This document shows positions 1 to 7,984 of a stretch of DNA of 64,000 nt, one piece after another. The DNA is from Fimbriimonadia bacterium (GTDB lineage Bacteria > Armatimonadota > Fimbriimonadia > Fimbriimonadales > JABRVX01). The translations under genes and the position numbers were made by a program. Numbering within the stretch: position 1 is the first letter of the stretch; each line of letters starts with the position of its first letter. Location of the stretch: positions 108,672 to 172,671 of the forward strand of contig JABRVX010000004.1 in assembly GCA_039961735.1 (NCBI GenBank). The letters run 5' to 3'. The notes below the pieces were generated by a model. That model saw only the letters and a list, made by a program, of their open reading frames with translations. It did not search any database and had not been told where the DNA came from.

Positions 1-1
1 A

Positions 2-613
2 CTGCTGTGTGGCTCATGGGGTTCTCTTGCGGTTATCGTAGAGGCGACGCTGATGCTCGCGCCCATGCCAGGGCGCAAACAATACCGGATAGGATCGAGT
101 GGCTGGAAAGATTTGGTAGACAGGGACACTATAGCAGAGGGGCTCTCGCCCCACTTGGTGTCTTTCACGCTGACTGCAGATGCGAACTCACTCTGCGCGG
201 AGTACGACGTGGTTGGAGAGGAATCGGTACTGACCTGGGCAGAAACGATGGTCGGGGCTATCACTAATCAGTCGAGCAGCAGTAAAGAGTGGGAGTCTGC
301 GATTCGCTTCGAGGTGGATCGTAGCAAGATACATGATCTAGCACGGTCGTTGCACGATGCGTACCCAGGTTCTTCCATTCGCTGGCGACCGCTTAGTGGC
401 GCGGTGTGGCTCCTGCACTCGGCACGCGCGGAAGACTACTCGACGGCGATTGCTCTCGCCCGGAAGAGTGATGCTACGTGGCGGGCGGAGCTTGGACCGA
501 GCATCGAGCGGTGGAAGGTCTCCGATGGTCCGCGAAGCGTGCGGAAGCGAGTGATTGACGCCTTCGACCCACACCTAGTCCTGATCGGCGAGGCACTCCG
601 TGGACACGCATAG
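2..613 (+). CDS. glcE: Glycolate oxidase FAD-binding subunit GlcE, C-terminal part (cut by window edge)
   Basis: The frame is open from the left edge, so the N-terminus lies outside the window. The first residues, GSWGSLAVIVEATLMLAP, match the end of the FAD-binding PCMH fold of GlcD/GlcE-type oxidases (the usual pattern is GS-GTLG-ITEATL-L-P). The remaining ~170 residues have no cofactor motif and fit the short C-terminal cap of GlcE. GlcE works with GlcD and the iron-sulfur subunit GlcF to oxidise glycolate to glyoxylate at the membrane. The stop lies 14 bases inside glcF, so the two genes are translationally coupled. A glcD gene just upstream is expected but not visible. Only the C-terminal part is seen, so GlcD cannot be fully excluded, but the short tail before glcF favours GlcE. 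Confidence 0.8.
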   Translation: MLCGSWGSLAVIVEATLMLAPMPGRKQYRIGSSGWKDLVDRDTIAEGLSPHLVSFTLTADANSLCAEYDVVGEESVLTWAETMVGAITNQSSSSKEWESAIRFEVDRSKIHDLARSLHDAYPGSSIRWRPLSGAVWLLHSARAEDYSTAIALARKSDATWRAELGPSIERWKVSDGPRSVRKRVIDAFDPHLVLIGEALRGHA

Positions 614-1793
614 CGCCGAAACACTAGCACCCTTCGACACGAGGGCCTGCATTCACTGCGGCATGTGCCTGCAAGCATGTCCCACGTATGTAGAGACTGG
701 AAACGAGGCACACAGCCCGCGTGGTCGCATCTACTCCTTGCGCGCAGTGGCAGAAGGACGTTTGAGCTGGGCCGAAGTGCAGGAGCAGATGGATGCATGC
801 CTAGGTTGCCTGGCATGCGAGACGGCGTGTCCGTCGCCAGTCCCGTATGAAAAGATACTGATGACCGCGCGCTCGGAGATCGATCGGCGGCGACCACCGT
901 GGCATTGGTTCGCGAGACACATGCTGGTATCCATCGCTCAGTCACCCAAGCGATTCGCGCAGACAGCTCCGCTCGCGGCACATCCACTCTCGGGCCGTAT
1001 CCTCGGTCTTGCTCTAGGGGGTGGCACTCGCTTGCCCCTCATACCCATTGCCGATGAAGAGGCTTCCCTTCCCGAGATGCTTCCTGCTGTGGGTGAGCAA
1101 CGCGGCACGGTGGCACTACTGGTCGGGTGCGTGCAACGAGTCACCCTGCCGGCAACTACCAGGGCCGCCGCTCGGTGTCTGTCGGCCAACGGCTACGAGG
1201 TGCTAACCATTTCGCATCCCGAGTGCTGCGGCGCACTGGCTGCTCACTATGGGGACCCAGCAGTTGCCCAACGACTGGCCGACGACCTCGCATCGGCTTG
1301 TCCAGCACACACGCCACTCATCGTCACAGCGGCAGGCTGTGGTGCGTTCCTGAAGCAGGCACTTCGCGACCGGGACATGGAGGTGTTCGACTTTTCGGAG
1401 TTCCTCTGGAGTAGCGGATGGACAGCGCCTCTCGACTCGGTTCCCCGTCTTCGCGTGGCTCTGCACGATCCCTGTCACCTAGAGCACGGGCAAGGTATCA
1501 AAGCGCAGCCGCGCGAGTTGCTATCGCTGATCCCTGGCATAGAACCACTCGAGTTGGACGAGAGCTACTGCTGTGGCAGCGCAGGGCTGTACAATGTATA
1601 CCAGCCCGTCATGGCCCGTAAACTGCTCGAACGCAAACTGGATGCCATCATTCGTACGGGAGCCGACATCGTCCTGAGCAGCAATCCAGGCTGTACGCTG
1701 TGGCTGCACCAAGGCATCGAAGAACGCGGCCTCCGGTTGCAGGTGCTCCACATTGCCGAAGTCATGGCCTCGGCACTAACCGATGCTACCTAG
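600..1793 (+). CDS. glcF: Glycolate oxidase iron-sulfur subunit GlcF
   Basis: This 397-residue protein has two 4Fe-4S motifs near the N-terminus (CIHCGMCLQACP at residues 17-28 and CLGCLACETACP at 67-78). Two CCG-type cysteine-rich domains follow, with HPECCGAL and, near the C-terminus, ESYCCGSAGLYN; HDPCHL lies between them. This is the layout of GlcF, which passes electrons from the flavin subunits GlcD/GlcE to the quinone pool. It starts at GTG 600, overlapping the end of glcE by 14 bases, which supports a shared transcript and this start. Length and motifs are normal for the family. LutA/GlpC-type relatives share the CCG domains, but two N-terminal clusters directly after glcE make GlcF the best reading. 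Confidence 0.92.
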   Translation: MDTHSAETLAPFDTRACIHCGMCLQACPTYVETGNEAHSPRGRIYSLRAVAEGRLSWAEVQEQMDACLGCLACETACPSPVPYEKILMTARSEIDRRRPPWHWFARHMLVSIAQSPKRFAQTAPLAAHPLSGRILGLALGGGTRLPLIPIADEEASLPEMLPAVGEQRGTVALLVGCVQRVTLPATTRAAARCLSANGYEVLTISHPECCGALAAHYGDPAVAQRLADDLASACPAHTPLIVTAAGCGAFLKQALRDRDMEVFDFSEFLWSSGWTAPLDSVPRLRVALHDPCHLEHGQGIKAQPRELLSLIPGIEPLELDESYCCGSAGLYNVYQPVMARKLLERKLDAIIRTGADIVLSSNPGCTLWLHQGIEERGLRLQVLHIAEVMASALTDAT

Positions 1794-1860
1794 CCCTGCC
1801 ACCACGCCACCCTGATGCTATGAGGAGTTCAGGTCGCTACCAGACTACGCACGGCGATCC

Positions 1861-1887
1861 GTCATGCGGAGACTGTCGAAGCATGAC
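1861..1887 (+). repeat. 27-bp REP-like element, single degenerate copy
   Basis: The sequence from GTCATGC to AGCATGAC matches the 27-bp element found at 14896, 55031 and 63902, with two mismatches in the left half. The ends GTCATGC and GCATGAC are inverted repeats, so a transcript could fold into a short stem. It sits between the convergent ends of glcF and the GH109-like gene. I saw no inverted partner 78 bp away, unlike the copies at 14896 and 55031. Confidence 0.75.
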
Positions 1888-1936
1888 GATCCATCTACGC
1901 AATCTAAAGGTGCGCCCAGACTCGATGCACTGGGTA

Positions 1937-3298
1937 CTAACCCTTCCGCTCCTTCCACCGCCCACGCGTGAAGTCCGGGAACTTCACCGGCATGCCACCC
2001 TTGCGATTCGACTCTTCGCTCAAAGGTCCGGGGACGCTCCATGCTGCGGCATCGTACACGTCCATATCGGGCACCAGTCCCTCCTTCATGCACTCGATCA
2101 GGCGGAAGCTCATGATGTAGTCCATACCGCCGTGACCACCCAGCTTGCGTGCCATTTCACCTTCCTTCTTCCACAGCGGGTGCTCGTATCGCTCGCGAAA
2201 GGGATCGAGTGACTGCCAGTCGTGGTCGGGTTGGCCGTCAATGAAGATACGATCCGGGAACCCACGGAAAGTACCCTTCGTTCCGGAGATTAGGTTGATA
2301 CGATCATAGGGTCGCGGGCTGACGGTGTCGTGCTGAAGCATAATCGTGCGTCCCAACGCCGTGCGAATGATGCTGGTGTTCATGTCGCCGCAGACGTACT
2401 TCTCCTTGCGACGTGGGTCGTCTGATGCCAGACGGGTCTGCTGCCAGAGTGTGAACCCTTTCTCCGGCGAGCTCAGAGATACCAACACATCGAACTTATC
2501 ACCTCGGTTGACACCCATGTACTGCGCCACGGGACCGAGACCGTGAGTCGGGTAGAGGTTTCCGTTGCGCTTGGTATGTGCCTCTCTACGCCAAAGCGCC
2601 TCTCCTCCACCGCTGAAGAGCAGACCGCGCAGGTCATGAATATAGGCCGCTTCACCATGTGTCAACTCGCCGAACAGGCCCGCGCGAACCATGTTCAGCA
2701 CCATCATCTCGCTGTATCCGTAACAGACGTTTTCCAGCATCACGCAGTGCTTTCGCGTCTTCTCCGAGGTGTCCACCAGCTTCCAGCAGTCCTTTACCGT
2801 GGTGGCAGCCGGGACTTCCACGCCCACGTGCTTGCCGCACAGCATACCACTCACCGCCATCGGCACATGCCAGTCCCAAGGCGTGGCGATGTAGATCAGA
2901 TCGAGGTCGTCGCGCTTGCACAGGTTCTCGTAGTCCGTTTCGCTCGCCCAGTAGCCTTCCGGGATCGGCTGCCCGGCGCGAACTACCATTCGCTGCGCGT
3001 TGAGCACCTTGTCGCGCACGATGTCGCAGATGGCCTTCACTTGCACGTCGGGAATCGCTAACAGGTCTCCCAGCAATCCAGTACCGCGCCCACCGACTCC
3101 GATTATCCCGACTCGCACCGTGCGGAAGCCCTCGTACGGCACGCCTATCATGCTAGGTCCTACGGCTGGGGGCGTGGCCTCCACACCCGCCGACGAGCCC
3201 GCACCTGCGATACGCACGAGGCCCACCCCGGCCCCGGCCGCTACCGCAGTGCGCAAGAAGTCTCTTCGTGTCAATCCCCTCTCTCGCTTGCTTGCCAT
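1937..3298 (-). CDS. GH109-like Gfo/Idh/MocA family protein with TAT signal
   Basis: The 453-residue protein opens with a twin-arginine signal (TRRDFLRTAVAAGAGVG), so folded export through Tat is likely; a tatC gene lies at 43870. After it comes a Rossmann NAD(P)-binding core (VRVGIIGVGGRGTGLL) and then the C-terminal alpha/beta domain of the Gfo/Idh/MocA superfamily. The HVGVEVPAATTVKDCWKLVD and YIHDLRGLLF regions resemble GH109, whose characterised members are NAD-dependent alpha-N-acetylgalactosaminidases. Activity on GalNAc is inferred from the family and no catalytic proof is visible. The gene starts 14 bases after the stop of the upstream protease gene, so the two probably form an operon. 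Many such paralogues in environmental bacteria have unknown substrates. Confidence 0.82.
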   Translation of the reverse strand: MASKRERGLTRRDFLRTAVAAGAGVGLVRIAGAGSSAGVEATPPAVGPSMIGVPYEGFRTVRVGIIGVGGRGTGLLGDLLAIPDVQVKAICDIVRDKVLNAQRMVVRAGQPIPEGYWASETDYENLCKRDDLDLIYIATPWDWHVPMAVSGMLCGKHVGVEVPAATTVKDCWKLVDTSEKTRKHCVMLENVCYGYSEMMVLNMVRAGLFGELTHGEAAYIHDLRGLLFSGGGEALWRREAHTKRNGNLYPTHGLGPVAQYMGVNRGDKFDVLVSLSSPEKGFTLWQQTRLASDDPRRKEKYVCGDMNTSIIRTALGRTIMLQHDTVSPRPYDRINLISGTKGTFRGFPDRIFIDGQPDHDWQSLDPFRERYEHPLWKKEGEMARKLGGHGGMDYIMSFRLIECMKEGLVPDMDVYDAAAWSVPGPLSEESNRKGGMPVKFPDFTRGRWKERKG

Positions 3299-3312
3299 GC
3301 TCGATTCCTCCT

Positions 3313-5835
3313 TCAGTCCATCACCTTCGTCACTTCGAGACTCAGCTTCTTGCCATCCACATAGAGCAGCACGCCGCGTCGGGAGTCGTATGCGATGCCG
3401 CGCAGGTCCTCGATAGTCGGCTTGCCCTCAGCGGGGTAGCTCCAGCCGGTCCTGGTCCAAGTCTCCGTACTCACCGAGTACACGCGGCCCAGCTTTCGGT
3501 CCGCAACCCAGACGGTCGCCCCGGAGTCGGCACACAGATAGGTCGGCTCTTCGAAGCCCTCTATCACTTTCTCCTCACGCCACGTATCACCCTCTCTCGC
3601 GAAAAGGACGACGCGTCCCGCACCGGTATCACACACTATCAGTTTTCCGGCAGCCAGCATCGCTTTCCAGGGCTTATTCAGTCCGGTAACGACACCTTGC
3701 AGCTTGCCACCGTCGTCGAAGATCTGCACTCGGTCGTTACCCGTATCAGCTACCACAATCGTGCCGTCTTGCGGAGACACCCAGATACCACGTGGCTCGC
3801 GGAAGTGCCCCGGATCGGTGTTTTCCCAGGGCCCCCACACCAGGTCCTCACGACCATACTCCATGCCATTACCACGCGGATCGATTCGGCGGATTCGCGC
3901 GTTCTTCGGGTCATAGCCGTCCGGCCACTTTGCCACGTAGAGCATGCCCTTTGCGTCCGTGGCGTGATCCACCGAGCCCTCGAAGTGCCAGTGCACGCTT
4001 CCCAAATAGCCAACAGCGCTTCCGTCGGGCAGTATCATAAGGGTCTGACCGTTAGCCTTGTCACGTATGTAAGCAGAGCCATCGGGTGCGAGTGCTATGC
4101 CCCACGGATCGGTCATGCTCGCCACGCCGACCGGCTCGGATCGCGCACCGACCTTGCCACCCGACTTGGCAGCAACAGCGTAACGGTACAAGCCCGTACC
4201 AGGCAATGTGTCAGTGTAGGTGGCTGCCGCGGTCTCACCGATCACCTTCCAACGATACTCCACTGGATCTGCACGCATCACCACCCATGGTCCGGCCCCC
4301 TGCAGCGCGAGTGTTACTTCCCTACCGGACTTGCGTATACTCGGCGCCTTAGGTGGCGCCGGTGTGCCGGCTTCCGGAAGCTGCGTGGTCAAGGCGAGCG
4401 TGGCTTCCTTTAGGCCCTGCCGCGCGCACTGCACGTTCAACTCCGTGATGTCGAAGGTGACGTAGTCCGTCTGTCCGCGCGCTACCACCTCCACAAAGAA
4501 CACACCGTTGCCGCCTACCACATTGATGAGGTCGAAGGGGTTAGCCTTCAGCCGGTAACCACCACCCCCCACCGGATACGTGATCACTTCGGGAGCGGGA
4601 CGATTGGGTAGCAGGAAGCGTCCGTCCTTGCCCGTCGTACCGGCGAAGCTGGGGCTGCCGCCGAACCCGTGGACATCCGCTTGGCTCTGCCAGAAACGAA
4701 GCTTCGCGCCTTGCACCGGCTTGCCCACGGAGTCCAGCACCTCGACGTAGTTGTTATCGGCCAGCTGGTAGTAGTAATCGCCGTAGTACCCTCGGCGCCG
4801 CCACATCTGGTGGTTGAGCGCAATCGCCTGATCTTCGCTGAACACCCACGGGCCGTGGTTGTGCATCATGGTGTTCTGCGCGATGTTGTGCCTGCCGATG
4901 AGCAAAGGCACACCCTTCGCGTCCAGAATCTGGTTGTTCTCGGGCCCTATGTTCAGGGCATACAGGTCGGTGAGACCCATCTGGTGGCCCCATTCGTGGA
5001 TGAGACCCCAGTCCCAGTACGCAGCCCACTGTGAGCAGTCGGGGTTGCGGCCGATCCACCATCCGCCGTCGTAGCCTTCGGAAAGCGGAGGACCTTTCGA
5101 CCATCTCTGGTGGTGTGCCCTTTCGTCCTCCATCACACCTATGAAGTCCACTGCCATACGGTCGCGCACTCCCTCTGGCACGGTCTCGGGGTAGACGGAC
5201 TGTGAGTATAGGTGGTTCATCCAGTCGGCGTGCACCTGCAGCCAGTCCTCGCAGCTATAGGTGCCGAGGAAGTTGCGGTTCTTCGCGAACGACTCGTAGG
5301 TAACGCGATCAACATAGCAGACTAACAACTTGGCATGTGTCCACACGGTGCGCTTGTCGTTGACATAGGAGTATTGGCGCACGCGGCCCATCGGGTCCAC
5401 CCAAAAGGCGATCTCGTGCTGCTCCTTCTTCCACGGCCACACGTAGGTGAACTCTGTGCGCTCTCCGGGCTTCAGACCCTTTTCGGTCTTCCCCTCCAAG
5501 ACCTTCTTGCCGTCCACGTACCACGCCCAGTCGAAGGGCTGCGAATCGGCGGTGCCTTTGTTCTCCACCACGGCGGTGTAGGTGACGCGCTCGCCCTCCT
5601 TCGGCCACATCTGGCGCGCGGCGATCTCCTCTCGTGTCATCGGCTCGGAGGTGCCGGGGCGGACCAGAATCGGCTGACCCTCCTTGCCCTTCAGGTCGTA
5701 TTTGGGCAGGTAACCGGGGTACTTGGGGGTGCGGGAGATGTACAGCGTGTCCAAATCGGCCACGGGCGGTCCCGGCTGCTGGGCGCCCGCTCCGACGCTC
5801 GCCAACGCGACGACTGCGAACCAGATGCTCCTCAT
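3313..5835 (-). CDS. Exported metzincin-like metalloprotease with CARDB-like and NHL-repeat domains
   Basis: The reading frame runs on upstream to 6225, but the start at 5835 gives a clean signal peptide (MRSIWFAVVALASVGAGAQ) and avoids overlap with the divergent methyltransferase gene. The mature protein has a CARDB-like beta domain (about residues 85-165, ending in the YVWPWKKEQHEIAF region). A presumed zinc site follows, HEWGHQMGLTD at 280-290, which fits the metzincin form HExxHxxGxxD. After it come a carboxypeptidase-regulatory-like segment (GKDGRFLLP), a fibronectin-like part and a C-terminal NHL/SMP-type propeller with repeats such as PRGIWVSPQDGTIVVADTGNDRVQIF. It is probably a secreted or surface hydrolase. 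Substrate is unknown. It is first in a two-gene unit with the GH109-like gene. Confidence 0.75.
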   Translation of the reverse strand: MRSIWFAVVALASVGAGAQQPGPPVADLDTLYISRTPKYPGYLPKYDLKGKEGQPILVRPGTSEPMTREEIAARQMWPKEGERVTYTAVVENKGTADSQPFDWAWYVDGKKVLEGKTEKGLKPGERTEFTYVWPWKKEQHEIAFWVDPMGRVRQYSYVNDKRTVWTHAKLLVCYVDRVTYESFAKNRNFLGTYSCEDWLQVHADWMNHLYSQSVYPETVPEGVRDRMAVDFIGVMEDERAHHQRWSKGPPLSEGYDGGWWIGRNPDCSQWAAYWDWGLIHEWGHQMGLTDLYALNIGPENNQILDAKGVPLLIGRHNIAQNTMMHNHGPWVFSEDQAIALNHQMWRRRGYYGDYYYQLADNNYVEVLDSVGKPVQGAKLRFWQSQADVHGFGGSPSFAGTTGKDGRFLLPNRPAPEVITYPVGGGGYRLKANPFDLINVVGGNGVFFVEVVARGQTDYVTFDITELNVQCARQGLKEATLALTTQLPEAGTPAPPKAPSIRKSGREVTLALQGAGPWVVMRADPVEYRWKVIGETAAATYTDTLPGTGLYRYAVAAKSGGKVGARSEPVGVASMTDPWGIALAPDGSAYIRDKANGQTLMILPDGSAVGYLGSVHWHFEGSVDHATDAKGMLYVAKWPDGYDPKNARIRRIDPRGNGMEYGREDLVWGPWENTDPGHFREPRGIWVSPQDGTIVVADTGNDRVQIFDDGGKLQGVVTGLNKPWKAMLAAGKLIVCDTGAGRVVLFAREGDTWREEKVIEGFEEPTYLCADSGATVWVADRKLGRVYSVSTETWTRTGWSYPAEGKPTIEDLRGIAYDSRRGVLLYVDGKKLSLEVTKVMD

Positions 5836-5935
5836 GCAGCAGGGATTCGAAGCGAGATTGCGGCTCCCTGCCCGGGGAGGGCATGGAGCCCGAGCGGCGG
5901 GCAGGACCAATGACTGGGCTTGCGAAAACCGAGGC

Positions 5936-7984
5936 ATGGCGAGTGACCCGATGAAGCCGTGGGGACCGGACAACCCGCATCCGCTCTTCACGATGAAAAC
6001 CGAGCTGGTGTGGGAAGGCAAGTACGACGAGTACGGCAACCGTCGGCCCGTGAGCCTCCCAGACTTCCCACTGGTGCTACAGAAGGTCGAGACGGTGGAT
6101 GCACCCAGGGACGCGGCGCGCGCAGAGCAGCCGGGGCTGTTCGACGAGGCGGAGTTCTGCAGGTCCGCGCACCGAGACGACTTTCGGAACATGCTGATCT
6201 GGGGCGACAACAAACTGGTGTGCACGGCGCTGCTGAAGGAGCTTCGCGAGAAGGTTGGTCTGGTCTACATAGATCCACCATTCGATGTGGGCGCGGATTT
6301 CACGGCGGAGGTGGTTCTTGACGAAGACACGCACCCCGGAGCATTCAAGAACCATTCCGTGCTCGAGGAAGTCGCTTTCCGAGACTTGTGGGGTCAGCAG
6401 CAGAACTCGTATCTGAGCTATATGTCGCATCGGTTAGCATTGCTGCATGAACTCCTTTCAGAAGAGGGTGTCCTCGTATTTCACTGTGACTGGCGAGTGA
6501 ACAGCGCGATGCGACTGCTGCTGGATGAATTGTTCGGCAGCGAGTGCTATCGAAATGAGGTGGTCTGGAGGCGTGCACCAGGTCTGGGTCGCACCGTCGC
6601 AGCCAACCAGCTCGGTCGGAACGTAGACAGCCTACTGGTGTACTCAAAGTCCCCGGGAACGAAGATGTGTGGAGAGGCGCCCGAGATGCTGGTCCCGATC
6701 GAGACCACTTCGACAGGGACTCCCAAGGGAGCCCAGTGGGACGAAGAGCGCAAGTGCTACTTCACGCTGGCTCCCCGCGGCGACTACACAGATGAGAGCG
6801 TCGCGCGCCTGGAAACGGAAGGCCGGGTGTACCGCTCGGGTGGCGGACAGGTGTATATCAAGTACTTCCTAGAACGAGCCGCTAACGGAGGCTGGGCGAA
6901 GCGCCAGAAGGTAGACGTGCTGTGGGCCGATAGCGATGTCCGGCCTCTGCGACACTGTAGCCAGGACGAGCTAGGAATCGGGTTCCCGACGCAAAAGCCG
7001 GAGGGTCTCCTGGCCCGCGTGATTAGCTGGGCTACCCGCGAGGGCGACCTCGTCGCGGACTTCTTCTGCGGCTCCGGCACAACGATGGCGGTGGCGGAGA
7101 AGCTAGGCCGACGGTGGATCGGATGCGACCTAGGGAGATACGCCATCCACACGACCCGCAAGCGGCTGATCGGAGTGCAGAGGGAGTTGCACGCGGCGGG
7201 AAAGCCCTACCGCTCCTTCGACGTGTACAACCTGGGCCGCTACGAGCGGCAGTGGTGGCAGATGGAGCGTCTGCAGGGCGCGGACGAGCAGCACCGCGCC
7301 ACCGTGCTCAAGTTCTTCCGCGCCGCCCCGCTAGACAGCTCTCCCTCGCCCCTTCTCCACGGCACCAAAGGCGGCGCTTACGTGTACGTGGACAGCATAG
7401 ACAGCATCATGACCGCAGACAAAGTGCGCGCGGTGGCGGAAGCCGCGAAGTTCGCGGGCGGTAGGCGCGTGGTGTGCCTGGCATGGGAGTTCGAGATGAA
7501 CCTTCGTCTGCGCATCGCCGGAGTAGTGAAGGATTCGGGGGTAGACATATCACTGAAATACATCCCGCGCGAGATCATGGAAGCCAACCGAAATGAAGTG
7601 CAGTTCTTCGATGCCGGCGCGGTGGAGGCGGAAGCGCTCGTTCACAAACACCCGAAGAGCGGCAAACACGCGGTAGACGTTCGCCTGACCAACTTCATTC
7701 CATCACTGGCAGAGGTGCCGGAGAGGGAGCTGGAGGTGCTGCGAGAACGGGCGGTGCGCTCACCTTTCGACTTCATAGACTTTTGGGCGGTGGACTTCGA
7801 GCACCGGGACGACAAACCGTTCGAGCACCACTGGCAGGACTACCGCACCCGCAAGGACCGCTCGCTAAAGACCGAGAGCGACTGCTACTACACCTACCCC
7901 AACAGAGGCAGGAAACGGATCTGCGTGAAGGTGATAGACGTGTTCGGAGTGGACACGACGACGGTGATCGAGGTGGACGCATGA
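5936..7984 (+). CDS. mod: Type III-like restriction-modification methyltransferase (Mod)
   Basis: The product is about 682 residues if it starts at ATG 5936; ATG 5951 is also possible, and upstream codons would run into the divergent protease gene. Motif IV, DPPF, is at residues 113-116 (VYIDPPFDVG). Motif I, DFFCGSGTT, follows at about 375-383. This order, IV before I with a recognition region between, is that of beta-class amino-methyltransferases, as in type III Mod subunits that make N6-methyladenine. The stop overlaps the start of the res gene as ATGA, so the pair is coupled. Mod sets the recognition sequence, protects host DNA and forms the restriction complex with Res. The target sequence cannot be read from the protein. 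Confidence 0.9.
   Translation: MASDPMKPWGPDNPHPLFTMKTELVWEGKYDEYGNRRPVSLPDFPLVLQKVETVDAPRDAARAEQPGLFDEAEFCRSAHRDDFRNMLIWGDNKLVCTALLKELREKVGLVYIDPPFDVGADFTAEVVLDEDTHPGAFKNHSVLEEVAFRDLWGQQQNSYLSYMSHRLALLHELLSEEGVLVFHCDWRVNSAMRLLLDELFGSECYRNEVVWRRAPGLGRTVAANQLGRNVDSLLVYSKSPGTKMCGEAPEMLVPIETTSTGTPKGAQWDEERKCYFTLAPRGDYTDESVARLETEGRVYRSGGGQVYIKYFLERAANGGWAKRQKVDVLWADSDVRPLRHCSQDELGIGFPTQKPEGLLARVISWATREGDLVADFFCGSGTTMAVAEKLGRRWIGCDLGRYAIHTTRKRLIGVQRELHAAGKPYRSFDVYNLGRYERQWWQMERLQGADEQHRATVLKFFRAAPLDSSPSPLLHGTKGGAYVYVDSIDSIMTADKVRAVAEAAKFAGGRRVVCLAWEFEMNLRLRIAGVVKDSGVDISLKYIPREIMEANRNEVQFFDAGAVEAEALVHKHPKSGKHAVDVRLTNFIPSLAEVPERELEVLRERAVRSPFDFIDFWAVDFEHRDDKPFEHHWQDYRTRKDRSLKTESDCYYTYPNRGRKRICVKVIDVFGVDTTTVIEVDA

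Noticed and set aside
436..987. Minus-strand frame across glcE/glcF
   Set aside because: Antisense to two coupled, well-recognised genes; no domain features.
3268..4413. 381-residue plus-strand frame opposite the protease gene
   Set aside because: It is antisense to a well-supported coding region and has no recognisable domain or signal.
5836..6225. Extension of the metalloprotease frame upstream to 6225
   Set aside because: The added 130 residues have no export signal and overlap the conserved mod coding region; the signal peptide at 5835 is clear.
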